The notes: generated by a model not told the origin, from the sequence alone. Positions 12,602 through 24,378 are shown, counted from the first letter of the stretch. The stretch is 42,468 nt of DNA from Paramarasmius palmivorus (GCA_037176845.1 JAYKXP010000263.1:1-42468), one strand, 5' to 3'. Numbers and translations are program-made.

Positions 12602-12632
12602 CAGCCATGGAGTCTCCACTGATACATCAACC
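12602..12632 (+). repeat. Left terminal inverted repeat of the KDZ element
   Basis: It starts CAGCC and carries ATACATCAACC at offset 21-31. The right end, read inward, starts CACCT and carries ATACATCAGCC at the same offset. About 19 of 31 positions match. A nearby inverted copy (TGGTTGATGATGCATCAG at 12647-12664) could form a hairpin with it. Confidence 0.6.
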
Positions 12633-13106
12633 ATGGCAACACCCAGTGGTTGATGATGCATCAGGGAGGGCACAATCCAATGCCTCATAAGGCAATTTCA
12701 ATAGCCTATGGTATACAGCCTAACGCAAAGCATGTAATATGGCCCAATTAAAAAGCCAGTAGGCCAAATTGAACCTCGCCATTACAAATCAAGAATAACA
12801 CAGAGGTTTAGACCACTAAGCCATGAGGGATATGAATACATAGATACTGCGTGGGCCATATCTAGACCGGGCAGACCCATCAAGATATAAATTATCATAT
12901 AAAAATGCACCAGGAAACAGTTGAACATTGACCTTACTGGTGACTTAGATCAGCCTTGAGATCACACATACCACTTCGCTAACGCGCCATGTAAGGTAAC
13001 TACAATGTCCAATACACATCATACAAATGAAACTCATACACCGAAACTCAATAAAATGTCCTCAATGCATACAAATGTCCAAAGAGCTGTCCCATTGCGT
13101 GCATCA
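12633..13106. other. Left subterminal region of the KDZ element
   Basis: Non-coding sequence between the left end and the stop codon of the transposase gene. It holds the tRNA-like boxes, the inverted TGATGCATCA motif and AT-rich sequence near 12.88 kb. No gene was seen. It should also contain the transposase 3' untranslated region. Confidence 0.5.
12765..12823 (-). other. tRNA-like Pol III A and B boxes, left end
   Basis: On the minus strand TGGCTTAGTGG (12813-12823) fits the tRNA A box, and GGTTCAATTTG (12765-12775) fits a B box about 48 nt downstream. The unit reads outward toward the left end of the KDZ element. I see no good acceptor stem, so this is not a working tRNA but a tRNA-derived, SINE-like head. 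A mirrored unit lies at the right end. Confidence 0.5.
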
Positions 13107-16100
13107 TCATACATAAGGATCATCACCCCACTCACTGATAGAATGATTCTCCCAGTCGTCTTCACCTCCCCATTCCTCTCTATCCCCATCGTACTCGCTC
13201 CCTTCTCCGGCATTCCCTTCATCTTGTCCATACCCAAACCCCTCTTCACTCCAAGAATCGGACCTTTCATCATCAGAATACTCTTCAGTCTCTCCAACCT
13301 CCCAATCAATTGCACCCTGCTCCGTGTCTTCGTCCCCTTCTTCCTCTTCCATATTCTCACCGTCATCATCCGGAACAGCCTCCTCCCCTGCCTTGATGAT
13401 GGCCTCCCGCTCTCGAGCTTCTCTGTCTTCATCCCGTGAATCCTCTTCTGCCTGCCGCTCACGTTCCTCGTCTTCGAAAGCCTTACCCCACAAGCTTTCA
13501 AACTTGGCCTTCAAGCTACGTTGCAATGTCGCTTGGTTCAATGCGAATGCACGCCGCCCTTCATCTTCCGAAGAATCCCCACACCTCTCTGCATGCTCCT
13601 CCCAACTAACTGCCATCCATTCCAGGTAAGCCAACGTTCTCCTCATCTCCTCTCTGATCAGTAACACCTCCTCGATCATTCTTGTAGCCCTCGCTCGACT
13701 CTTACACCACTCTGATCGCAGGATTTCGTTATCAGCTTCGTCGGCCCCATCGTTCAGATCAATCTTTCCGCCAGAATGCCAAATCCACGAGTAACCCTTC
13801 CGTGTTTCTCCAGTACCGTGCACAGTGCGATGCTCCCATTCAGTTCTGTCGATTGCAATCAGGCTGTATGGATCAATGTCCCCGGTATTCTGCTCCGCCT
13901 CCAACGCTTTCCCCATGTCGGCCTCTTCCTGATCTTCCTCGTTCGTGCCTCGTCGCCCCGGACCCTGACGAATAGCAGCCGGATCGCGGTAACTCCGAAT
14001 GTCCTCGTTCTTAAGGACGCGCAAGGTCAACTCCCAGTCTCCAGGTCCTACGAGCTTGAGATACGCGCTGCGAGCCTGACGGTATTTGTCTGCATAGCTT
14101 TGAATCTTGACGACCACCCGATTTATCGCGTCCCAGCTACGATGAGAGGAGCGCTGGCCTCGTATATTCGTGTTCTTGAACAACATCATGCGAGTTTTCA
14201 CTCGCAGAGTATGTCTCAGACCGTGCAGACTGTCGTGGCAGCGAGCATACCTCAGTTTCGCTTCGATCCGTGGAACGAGGTCCACACACACGGTCTTGAG
14301 GAGATCAGCGTCAACGTCAGAGGGTAACCAAACCCTCACGTTTTCGGGCAATTCCTCTGAAGAATCGTCTGCCAGCGCTGAGTTTTCGAGATATTGAGCC
14401 AGGCCGGGCATGTAAATTGGTCGCAGGGACTCATAAGCGCGTATACGCCGTCGAAGAGCTGATCGTTGTTCGGCCAGTTTCTTCGATTGATTTGCTGTGG
14501 GTATGCGCTTCTGTTCCTTGATCCCATGCAGAACTTTTGCTCTGTTCAACCAATCAACATCAGCAAAAACCCAAGTTGAAGGATTATGAACTCTCACTGA
14601 GTGTCCCGTATTTCGAGTGCGAGTGCCACAAACCCTGATGCGTCTACAGAATGGTATTGAATCCCTCCGCCCTTCAGCCTCTCTTCCTCTGCCATGGCCA
14701 ATTCCTCCATCGCTTTGTCGGTACTGAAGACTGCAGAGAGCGATATCAGTATGGGGGTGTTTATGATGCTTCCGGTAAACGAAGTCACTCACATTCCGCA
14801 GTAACAGCGAAAGGATTCAATACGTCCTTCTTTGGAGTCGGCGCGTGCTCCCACACGAGACACATTGCTTCCCAGCGCTCCACAAGCTCTTCCTCCAGGT
14901 TATCTGTAAGTCCAGCATGCTCAGAAACATGCTTTGCTCGGTCTCTGACTGCCTCTCGATACATCCGTGCCAATGTGAGACCTAAAAAATCAAACATTCG
15001 ATTAGTTACTGTCTAAGCCCGATAGAACCGCTCTTACCCATCGAGACGTACTTGTCCCAATTCCACCCTGCAGCCGCCGCATCAATGTAGTCTTCTCTAG
15101 ACCCCGGCCCCATCGTTTTCGTCGCATTTCCTAAGTTGTTGTGCTCCCCCCATATCCGTTCCATCACCTCTCCATCCTTGTTACCAGCGCCGGGGATGTA
15201 ATTCAGTGAATATTGTTCATGATCTGCCTGCTTGTGACCCGGTTCATGAAGCTTCCCAATACCAGGTGTCATCTTCAACTTGGGCTGCAGAAATCCCATG
15301 TTTCCACACAACATGGCCAGACGAGCACGAAGATGAACAAACCACTGGCATGCGACGTCGTAGATGACCAGGAGTTCGAGAAGGCAGAGAAAATCTGATA
15401 TCGCCTTGTAGAAGACGTAGTCCGAACTGGAATACCTAGTAACCTGTCAGCCTTGACCAAATTCATGGAGTCCAACACGGCACACACATACCGTTCCCCC
15501 TTGTGCAAATTGCCTAGCCTCACAAACATCTCACTGCGACCACACGCAACCCCAATGACACCCGTGTAACGCAGTCCCTTCGAGAACTTTGTATTTTGCT
15601 TCGAAAGAGCCGCCAGGGGAACACAAGTGCTAATCTGGATGTTCGGGTGAGACAGTCACTTAACGAAGATAGCCTCAAATGCCTACCTCATCTTCATTGC
15701 CCTTTGAAGCAGTCCATTTTTCATAAGGCTCGCGTCGGACAAAGTAGCCCATGCCGCCATTCAATGAAGGATCCCTTGAGTGGGAAGATACCTGTTGCTC
15801 CTTGAGACGAAAGTTGCCGTCGATGCACAGGCAGACCCTATATAAGAAACTACACATGTTATTACCACCGCATGAGACCTCGAAGGAGACAGATACATAC
15901 CTTTGCACAGCCGCTGCCCAATCTTGCGGAACGTTGACACCCGGATAAGGACACGAAGGACACTTCAGAACCAGCCTGCCTTCATTGCCTTGTTCCAACT
16001 GCGTCACCTCCTTTGCGCTCTTGCCCTCGTCTCTCGAAAACGTCTCGTCGTGACCCATACCGGCCCACATGAGCATTTTCAAATGTCTCCACTGCCGGAT

Positions 16101-17210
16101 CATACGCAATAGTGGGCGGTATCGTGTCTTCGGCAGGGCCAGACGTGTGTTGTCGGTGAGCCTCTCTAACGCGCGGTAGAAGTCATATGTAGACCCCTTT
16201 GTCGTGAGACTGTGTATGTGGAGGCTTTTGAGCAATGTAAAAGTTGCGCACGTCATGATCCGTCCCTCTGAGGGAGCTTCTTGTGACAGCCGCAAAATCG
16301 TATCGTGACGTTGTGTATACCGTTGGTATGAAGAATCCGAAGCTTGGAGTGACAGGATATAGGTCGAGGGCAATCTCGACTGCTGTGATTGAGCTGAAGA
16401 GTTTGGCCCAAGTCTTGGAGCGTCGTTTTATGATAGCGAGATCCATCCCATTCCTGACAAGGGCACCGAATAAGTTAGTAAGGCAGGGAAACACTGTGAG
16501 GATCATGTTTACCTCAATCCAGTGAAAGGGCTGCTCACGATGCCGACGAACGCAACATAACTGACACACCAGGTCCGGGAAAATACACTCTCGACAGCGA
16601 AATTTTGCCTGTCGTTGCTGACGTGTCTCGCCACTAGGATCCTTTCCCCCGCAGTCTACACAGGTGGGTTGGTTTCGAGAGTCTCCGCGGCCTTGCCAGC
16701 GTAGTAGTTCCTGCAAAAAATGGGGGCGTAACTCCAGCTTCCAGTGTATGTTTGGCCGTTTCTGTAGGGAAAGATGAGCAGTAGTTCATACCAAGGGACG
16801 ATACTTACTGCTTTCCACGATTTCCGTTTCCTCTTCTTTCCACCTACACCTCCCAAACCTGCGTTAAATTCCATGCTGGGTACACTTTCTGATCCCAAGT
16901 TGTTGTTCTCCTCCTCCCATGCATCCTCTGAATTGAGCCCTTGCTCCACCTCCGATAGCACCTCATGAAGTTCGGGATCCATTTCCAAGGATATCGCCCC
17001 GTCCGAGAACTCCTCTTCAGTCATCGAGGCCCATTCCGCTCCTTGAGTCCAACTAGATCGTCCCTTCGCCGGCGATCTGTGTGTGAAGGTCGAGGTACCG
17101 GCGCTTCCTACCCAACCTTCTCGGGAAGGAACCACTTCGAAATCATGTTGAAGGGGAACACGGTCGTGGTAGGAGTTGCAGTGTTTTTTACGTCCCCGTT
17201 TGCGAGCCAT
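13107..17210 (-). CDS. KDZ transposase with CxC2-type cysteine cluster, apparent frame break
   Basis: Start at 17208-17210 (MARKRGRKK), stop at 13107. Introns of about 45-65 nt join in phase. Order: acidic N-terminus; cysteine cluster CVDCGG ... CRECIFPDLVCQLCCVRRH ... PFHWIE; then EWDGSRYHKTTLQDLG and NGIHNVTIRFCGC; STYDFYRALERLTDN; CPSCPYPGVNVPQDW; catalytic-region blocks IDGNFRLKE (D), VIYDVACQW (D) and IGKLHEPGHKQAD ... YIPGAGNKDGEVMERIWGEHN (E); and the C-terminal RSEWCKSRARATRMIEEV ... EEMRRTLAYLEW block, followed by an acidic tail. These are the conserved blocks of KDZ transposases. After FCGC the frame runs into a stop at 16253-16255, and about 15 residues usual in the family are missing. 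A 53-nt GT-AG segment (16268-16320) could bypass the stop but would remove the conserved NGIHNVTIRFCGC. I read this as a small frameshifting deletion, so the protein may be inactive. Confidence 0.88.
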
Positions 17211-17494
17211 TGAAATGATTGTTGCAAAGCCATTCAACAAACAGGTCACACCCACGTGAACCCAAAGACGCCCAACAAACCCACGTGACCTCAGAGACGC
17301 CCAACGCGCGCTTCTGAAATAGCTAGACTACGCAAGTTGTTCACAATGTTCATAATGCTAGGGCCATTTGTGTACATAGTCTGGACATCATAGTATACGA
17401 ACATGCTTGATATACTAAGACTGTGAATGTTGAAAGATCCGAATGGCTTCGGCCTCTGTGTTGGCCACCCGAATGTCAGATACTTGAATTGCTT

Positions 17495-18636
17495 CTAAAT
17501 TCTCTCCTCCAATTCGATCCAATAGTAATCCTCTGGTCTGTTGGTAAGCAAACATCTAGCAATGGTACAAATGATACCACATACCGCTGACATACGCCTG
17601 GTTTGCATCCTCGTAGTACCACAAACCAATGCTTGTCGTGAGTTGGTAACGTGAGATACGCCAGTAGACCGGACGAGGAGCAAGCGTTGTATGACTTTTG
17701 TGCTTCTTCGAGTGTGTTGAATCCTTGAATAATCGCCCCCGAAGTACCCTGACTAACGCTGGCCGCAAGAGCCCTAGGATTGACCGTGAATCCCCCCAAA
17801 AAAAACATATACACCGTCACTGACCATGATTCATATACCCCACTGATCCCATTCTTTCCATTTAATACCAGAAATCCCCCTTTCGGACCCTTTCGTGCCC
17901 GCTTCGATGTTGAAGGCGACGTTACCACGGGCTGACTTAGTGGCGGCACTGCACGTTTCAGAGTAGGAGACGTTGGTGACCGCTTCTGCTTTGTCGGGGT
18001 TACAGGCGGTGTGGCATTGCTCATCCGACTGAGAGAGGGATGAATTGGGCCTCCAGCGTATTCTTCCTGCGCAGGAGTGCCATCCGGACCCAATTCTACT
18101 GCTCTGATTAGAGCCTCAGTCTCGCTGTCATGGTAGCTGTCGTCTGAGTCATAGTGGGAGCGAGCCGTGGAGTAGTGAGTGGAGGGAGGTGATTTGACTT
18201 GGGAAGATCCCGACTGGTACTGGTGTTTCTTCGACTCATTGAGATCGTCTGTGATAGGCAAACAGTCAAATCGAAGGTTGATTCAGACGTAGATCGCACT
18301 CACCAAAAGCTTCCTCGGCATCATACGCTGCTCGTTCTGCAGCACGAACATGCTCCTCTAGCTCGTGCTGAAAAAAACGTATTCGTCCGTTGTTCCAATG
18401 TACCTCTGTGTGTTCAATGCTGAGCGAAGTCGCCGAAGGGAGCACAAGAAAAATACCTACCGTTCAAAGCTTTTCGCAGGCGACGCATTGCGACTTCCCC
18501 CTCATCCTCATCAGATGAATCTGCAAACTTGTCAGTTAATACAACGCGTCACCAAAGGAGGAATCTTACCTTGAATGATGACAGGCTGGCTGGACCTGTG
18601 CGCATCCCTTGACTTGGGATTTCCTCGCGCGGACAT
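17495..18636 (-). CDS. RNase H1 N-terminal (viroplasmin-like) domain protein A
   Basis: Six exons that join in phase: 18636-18570, 18520-18461, 18405-18304, 18248-17825, 17773-17585 and 17537-17495, giving 294 residues. The N-terminus is polar and acidic (SSDEDEGE), then a charged, probably helical segment (ELEEHVRAAERAAYDAEEAF), a disordered middle rich in S, P and T with KRARKGPKGG, and then the fold GGFLVLNGKNGISGVYESW ... IIQGFNTLEEAQKSY. That pattern (a Y/L-V-x-G-K..G.Y.SW strand, then GF.T.EEA...Y) is the small RNA:DNA-hybrid-binding domain found at the N-terminus of eukaryotic RNase H1 and in caulimovirus P6. No catalytic RNase H domain is present. A binding role for hybrids or dsRNA is inference. 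Confidence 0.7.
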
Positions 18637-20358
18637 TGATGAAGAAAGAAAGCAAGGGTGAAAAGGGGAGGATTGGGTGCAGCTCCGAGTATTTGGGCAG
18701 ATTAAATATTCCGATTGTCGCACATGTAAAGGGACCACCTGCAGAGATATGCCCGAAAGGTGTGCTGGGCATCATAGTGGAACCGTTCTCAGCTGCAACA
18801 ACATAAGTTAGTCTTTTGGATCCATAGTCAACAGTTATACACTCTGGAACATACCTCGAGCTGAGATTCACTCAGGTAAGACATGGTGGGAGGAACGAAG
18901 AATGAGAGCAAGACGTTTGCGGATGACTCCGATTGGTGAAGAGGGCATCAGGTCGGAGCCGAGGAAAACTTCCCAGGATATGAGACTCTCACCGTCTCTA
19001 CTACTACCTATTCCCAAAAACCTCATATATATGCTCTCTCCATTCAAAATGACGCGGTAATTTGCAGCGCAACCTGTGATAATCAACTAGGGTTCGTGCT
19101 ACGTTGTCCTGTTCGTGCTGCCTCGTATGCCTACCTGGTTTACAGTGATTCGGCCTGTCCGACAACCTCGAACGGAGGATTAATTAAAGGTAAGTTATTT
19201 CAACTCCTGGAAACTGCACCCATTTTTCAATAATGTCACACTGTTCTATCTCACATCTCGTCTCGCGCATCTCGTCCGAGTGGCACACAACTGCGCTCCC
19301 CTTTGAATCAAGTCAAATGGCCTGTAATTATACCCAAACGCCGTGTTCATCTAGGCAATCGAGCCCCATCCTGTCAGATCCTAGTGGCCTGGATGAAAGC
19401 TTTTGAGCGATGAAGATATTCAATGGTGAATTGATGTCTGTGGAAGATAGACCCTGTGATGGTGTAGCATGTAACGGATGATGCATCTCTGGTCGAGTCA
19501 TGTATTCATGTATACTGGCTGATGCGACCTTGCTAACGAGTCCTCGCTCAGGTGGTAATGCTCGTATATTGACCGACGAGCTAGACAACTGCTCTAGCCA
19601 AGTGGGCCGACCTCCGTTATAAATCGTTGAATAAAAGGTTAATGTGGATTTATGTGGTAAAGTGCTCACATTTCTATAGATCTCACTCGCAAGTCGTTCA
19701 GACTCCATTGAACCAAAAAATATTCAAGGTTGTATCCGACTCTGGACTATTCATATCCCTATGACATTTATATAATTTCGGAATACAGATTGAATGTGAT
19801 GTAAGTATTCCATACTAGATCCCTTGCAACGATGACGAACTAACTCGATACTTATTCAAAGTCTTGGGACACTTTCCTTCTACCGTACCGAACTTTCACT
19901 GGTAGGAATTCCTCGTTGCACGTAAGTCCTTTGTGTGCATACCTTACCGCACTTCAAACAACGAACATCACTGACGCGTCATTCAATCTCATAGTCACTA
20001 AACCGTTACCGTGCAAACGCTCAGATGTTTCAGACTGGCCGAATTTAATGTCTCCCAAGTCGGGGCGCTACCGATCAGTACGAGTCTCTACAGATAGCTG
20101 TGTCTGCATAGATTCACAGTCATACCAGAGCCTCAATATGTGCCATATTGGTGAACCAGTCGTGTATTCCGCTGTTCGGGCATGTCGGAGAGAGGCAAGG
20201 GTTTGATTCGGCGGTTATCCGGAGAGGTGATAGTCTTATTTCCGGTGAGATTCTCATATTCTGATCGCGGAGATGTTATCATTGGAAGCAATGGTCTCAT
20301 TGTCGGGCCATCATCGGATCGTATGCCAAGTGTCCGGTATTCAGCTCTCACAGTAACC
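18637..20358. other. Spacer in the KDZ element, one possible small ORF
   Basis: I see no well-supported gene. A 126-codon minus frame at 19328-19708 begins MESERLASEIYRN and has no recognised domain; it could be a small gene or chance. A short frame at about 18870-18899 (MSYLSESQLE) ends at a GT donor and may be a 5' leader exon of the RNase H1-N gene. The part near 20.2-20.35 kb carries TTGATWC-like motifs discussed elsewhere. Confidence 0.35.
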
Positions 20359-21482
20359 ATGACCATTCCGCAACCGAGTTACAGTCCCATTCGCCGTACT
20401 AAGTCTTCACGCATTCGTCCGTCAGCCAAGCGACGCCGTTTGGAGGATATTTCAGGACAGGATGACTCTTCGAGCACAGAGACGAGCAGTGAGGAGAGTG
20501 ATAGCGGTGATCCTGGTGAGTGCTGAGCGGTCTGATAGAGTGTTCATTGTCCTGAGTGCTGGATACTTTGTAGAAACACCATGTCCGCCCCCTTTGAAGA
20601 AGCGCATTGTCCTGGGGCCTCGAAAAGACCAGACACTGCCCGCTGCTCGTCCATCACACCGTCGTTCTCGCAATGGAGGGATCACGTCCCCCCTGAAACG
20701 TACCTCGAAGGGTATTGTCTCCTCCTGGTCAGTGCTACCTGCTGTTAATATTCAACTCATTTACAGGGGCAGAGGCTACCAGCTCCTATACTGTCCAAAG
20801 AGTTTTTTTGGTTCCGAAAAAGGTAACTACTGAAGGAGGTGGGTGGTAATTATACATTAACGTAGCTGCATAGTCACGCTCTGCCAGCCGATCCAAACCC
20901 AATGAAGCCAATGCCACGGCATAATACTCAAAAAACCCGACTGGCGGAGCGCATGTCAGAGCTGGAAAAGATTCGTCAGGAGCGGGAGGTTCGAATCCGG
21001 CAGCGCAAGACTCTAGACCGCGATAAACATGAAATGCCTTTGTTACCGTTGGAAAACTCTCAAGAACACGAGGTAGAGACGAATGCGGCGGTGCCCGACA
21101 ATGAGAAATTAGCACGCAAGCGTCACCAACAAGCGACGAACTCCCGGCGTTATTACCACAAGCATCGTGCCGAGATTCGAATGAGGGTCAAAGAGCGACG
21201 CGATAGGCAGGTCATCAGGTCCGAATTATTCGCATATGGCTAAATCTTGTTTCACAGGCAGGCTCAGCAGTTGCAGAATACTCCGGAAGAGGAGCGAGAT
21301 TCGGTTCTGGAAGCGAAGCGGCGGAAACAGCGGGAATACTCTCGTAAACATCGAGAGGCAAATCGATCCGCCATCAACGAACGAGAGAGAGAGCGGCGCA
21401 GAAGGGCAAAGTAAGTGGTTGTCTCTCTTCTTTATGTTTTGCATACTTATGAGTGGTATAGAGAGTCTAAACGAGAGGCATA
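20359..21482 (+). CDS. Basic, coiled, probably nuclear protein of unknown function
   Basis: Exons join in phase from ATG at 20359 through four or five introns: donors after about 20516, 20730, 20821 and 21209, acceptors near 20578, 20766, 20895 and 21263. The stop is at about 21414 (TAA), or at 21482 if a GTAAGT donor there is used. The N-terminus is rich in R, S and T (TKSSRIRPSAKRRRLED), then an acidic serine run, then a long charged part: TRLAERMSELEKIRQERE, EKLARKRHQQATNSRRYYHKH, and EAKRRKQREYSRKHREANRS. Both basic segments have the spacing N.(S/A)RR(Y)..KH or K(R).REYSRKHR, reminiscent of a bZIP-like basic region but without a clear leucine zipper. A DNA-binding role is inferred from composition only. 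It lies between the two RNase H1-N genes, on the opposite strand. Confidence 0.55.
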
Positions 21483-21562
21483 GCATTGGCGGTAGTTACA
21501 TTCCTGGAGTACATAGTGCTTCATTATTCATCATCAAGGGTATTAGCGTGAGTGCGATGAGA

Positions 21563-21890
21563 GTTTGATACCCCCGACAAGATGGTAAGGGTTTGATACG
21601 CCCGGAAAAGGTGTTGAGGGTATCATACCTTCCGTGGAAAACAGATGTTCCACTGCATGGGCTTGGGTCTGCTTGGGTACTCCAGGCTTAGTGCCGGTGA
21701 GGTTCTGATATCGTTGCCAGGCGGTGGTAATTTATCATTAGGGGTGGTGAGATCCTGAGCATATGTTTTTTGCGTGCCTTTTGATGAAGATTTGATAACG
21801 ATGGACGGATCTTGTCGGCGACCGGGTAAGAATTCAAAGTAGACTTTAGAATGTTGCGTCTATCAAGATGATTTTCAGAGTTTTGATACG
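21563..21890. repeat. Cluster of TTTGATAC-like motifs
   Basis: Behind the basic-protein gene lie GTTTGATAC at 21563 and 21591, each followed by a C/G-rich CCCG block. A reverse-like GGTATCATACC follows at 21619, then TTTGATAAC near 21790 and TTTTGATAC at 21881. GTTTGATTC occurs before the gene at 20201. The copies are irregularly spaced and degenerate. They could be protein binding sites or remains of a repeat. Confidence 0.35.
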
Positions 21891-21953
21891 ACAATTGAAT
21901 TCATAGGTGAGGTAAACCAGTCGGTACAGTTACGACTCTAGGAGATACACTAC

Positions 21954-23008
21954 TTAGGCGTCGCCAGGTGCCTGGACCTGCTCTTCAACTTCTGCAGCTT
22001 CGGAATCAGAGTCGGAATCGGTATGTACAGTGATTGAAAAGAGTCCTGTCCCACTGGAAGAGCCCTGGGTGATAGGCCCAGGAATGGCCATAAGCTCGTG
22101 CCCGGGAAGATTGCCGTTCCACGCCTGGTCATAGGCATTAACGGCAGCTTGAAAGGTGGAGTAGACCTTGAACGCCGAGCGGGAAACGCCCAGAGTGCGC
22201 TCTCTCACTTCTGTGAAACTGACAAGGAGCGTTAGGGTGTAAAAAAAAGGAGTAGAGACCACTTACTAGTCGTAGAATAGCCCAACCTCCCGGCCACGAA
22301 AAATTATATAGAACTTGTCATGCGTTTCCATGCCGGGACGAAGAAAAAGATGGTTGGGGTGCGGAATCACAGATGAATACTGTGGTGGCGGGGGTGCAAC
22401 TCCGGCGACGGTGTTGCTCAGGATGGCAGAGCTGATGTCGCTCATGAATATATCCGGAGCCTCACGCAGTGAACCGCGCTGGTCGGTTGGAGCCGTGGAC
22501 GTGGACGTTTCGACGAGTCCGTTACCAACGTTTGAGGTAGGTGCGGCGACACCTGGTGAGGTACCGCGGGAGACACGACTGACTTGGACATCAGGATGTC
22601 GACGCTGAATAACCGTGGTCGTGGTGACCACCCAACCTGGACAAAAAAAAAAAAATTAGAGTCTGGCTTGCAGGATGTGGTATTTTTCACTGACCATCAA
22701 CTTCCTCAACTGTCGTACGGGCGATTGTAATACCTAGTCATCGTCGTCAATTGATATCGATAACGACGACAACAAAAAATCACCTTTGTCAGGATTATGC
22801 TGCGTAAAAGTGTAGGTGTCGGGCGCAGTCCCAGGACGATCAACAGGCACATTGGCTCGATAAGGGTTGCCTTATAGATTATCAGCATAGGAAGAGGATG
22901 AAAATGAGGCACGAAAGACTTACTAGGAAGGATGTGAGTACCTTGTCGGCGATCGACCTTGGAAGTTTGGGGGGTGAGAGGGGCAGTAGAGGCGGTTGAG
23001 GCAGCCAT
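21954..23008 (-). CDS. RNase H1 N-terminal (viroplasmin-like) domain protein B
   Basis: Start at 23006-23008 (MAASTAST), stop at 21954. Four short introns join in phase, giving roughly 280 residues. After a low-complexity N-terminus and a central S/T-rich part, the fold is FYIIFRGREVGLFYDYF ... VRERTLGVSRSAFKVYSTF ... AAVNAYDQAW, the same RNase H1-N/viroplasmin pattern as the protein at 17495-18636. The C-terminus is acidic (SDSDSEAAEVEEQ). No catalytic RNase H domain follows. The intron between FYD and the next strand cuts the fold at the same point as in protein A, so the two are probably distant paralogues. It is divergently arranged with the broken plus-strand gene that starts at 23422. 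Confidence 0.72.
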
Positions 23009-23421
23009 GGTGGTTGTACGAATTCAAGAGGTGGTGCGTGAGAAATCTGGCAAATAAACAATCCCCAAAGTTGGGAGAAATGAGGCGTGAAGACGAGATC
23101 TATATCGGGGTTATTTCTAAGGTAGATCTGGCCAGAAAAAATGACAAACTCACCGCGTGGAACCACGGGTCGCGTGTAAGTACTATGTGCGATCTCAACA
23201 TCGACTCCTGCAAATATCAAAGTCTGAGACGGTTGGACGGCTTTCCCTGGCGAGGTCTTTAGGAAAAACCGTCGGAAAAGAGCGGAAAGGTGGGATATAA
23301 AAGAGATCGAGAGACTTACTGGGTTTGCCATCGAGTCATCGCTTTTTGCCTCGTTCTTGCCCTGCCGTCGTCTTCTTGTTCGCAGTCACGTCTCCTCAAT
23401 CTTCCTATCTATACCGTCGTC
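23009..23421. promoter_or_regulatory. Shared divergent upstream region
   Basis: This 413-bp stretch lies between the start codons of RNase H1-N gene B (minus) and the broken gene (plus, ATG at 23422), so it probably holds both promoters. In-phase minus-strand frames occur here (MANP at 23331, with GTAAGT following), so part of it may be a leader exon of gene B. I see no clear TATA box. Confidence 0.35.
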
Positions 23422-23434
23422 ATGCCAAACCCAG

Positions 23435-23443
23435 GTGCATTCC
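23435..23443. repeat. Target duplication of the palindromic element, left copy (GTGCATTCC)
   Basis: GTGCATTCC at 23435-23443 recurs exactly at 28335-28343, directly beyond the other end of the palindrome. Because the element ends ACTTCAG...CTGAAGT, and C or CA could be given to either side, the true duplication could be 7, 8 or 9 bp. Removing one copy with the element restores the coding phase of the host gene. Confidence 0.88.
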
Positions 23444-23524
23444 ACTTCAGTCACCCTCCATACAGGACCTAGTAGGTCCATCTCTTGAGGTGAGCAGTTG
23501 GGCCTCTTAGGTGGGTTTTTTAGT

Positions 23525-24378
23525 TGTGGTTACCACAATAGGTAACTACCTCTGCCTTAAGCCTGCAATAGGGTATTTTCCTGGAATTCAGCTAAATTGA
23601 GCTTTAGGCAGCTACCTATATAGTATAAAAGATTTCAAGCTATTGCCTGGGCTTTATTGGTAAATACCATATTTGTGTGACGTGACAGAGGGTGTCAGGG
23701 GTCCTGATTCTGAAAAATAGGCTATAAAATAGGCATTTATGCTCTGATATTGCTTTCAATTATTCTATTGATGCTTTTGTCTTGTTTTAAGTGTTTATAA
23801 GACTGAGATAGTGTAAATGCTATATAAGTGTGCCTATTTCTCATTAAATAGCATGCTCTCCAATAGGCTATACAAATGTAAATGTAACATATACAAGGCT
23901 ATTGAGTATTGATATTAGACATAATAATCAGAGTAAAATAATATAAAACTCTAACCACAAAAAGCAGCACAGTATTTACTATTAGTAGCTTAAAATATAG
24001 ATGCTAACACTATAAAATTGTAATCTTATCAACTTGGTGAGTATTATAGGTAGCTGTCTGTAAATTGAAAGCAGATATCTGATTCCATGTAACTTAAGAG
24101 TATCTATCATTTAAAAATAAGATAGGTAGCAACCTGTATCCTCTGGGCACCTGCTTTAATATAAATGGTGTCTACCACAGCTCATAGGTATATATCTTGA
24201 GTTAGTCTATACTATAGGTAATTACCTGAAAGTGATATAGGTAACAGGTAGTAACCTATATCTTTCAGGTATCTGCCCTAACATCAATGTCACTGCCACA
24301 GATCTCAGGTAGTTGCCTCAGGCTCTTTTAGACTACAGGTAATTACCTCAAAGCTATATAAGTGGCAGGTGTTTGCCT
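23525..24378. repeat. Subterminal AGGTANNTACCT palindromic motif array, left arm
   Basis: At least nine copies of a 12-bp palindrome-like motif occur in the outer 0.95 kb: 23540-23550 (AGGTAACTACC), 23606, 24048, 24124, 24216 (AGGTAATTACCT), 24246 (AGGTAGTAACCT), 24307, 24337 (AGGTAATTACCT) and 24367, plus the palindrome TGTGGTTACCACA at 23525-23537. The right arm has the mirror copies (about 27400-28253). Arrays of this kind near the ends are typical transposase-binding regions of DNA transposons. Confidence 0.65.

Noticed and set aside
13034..13639. Open frames on both strands overlapping the transposase C-terminus
   Set aside because: They are other-frame shadows of the acidic, low-complexity tail of the transposase.
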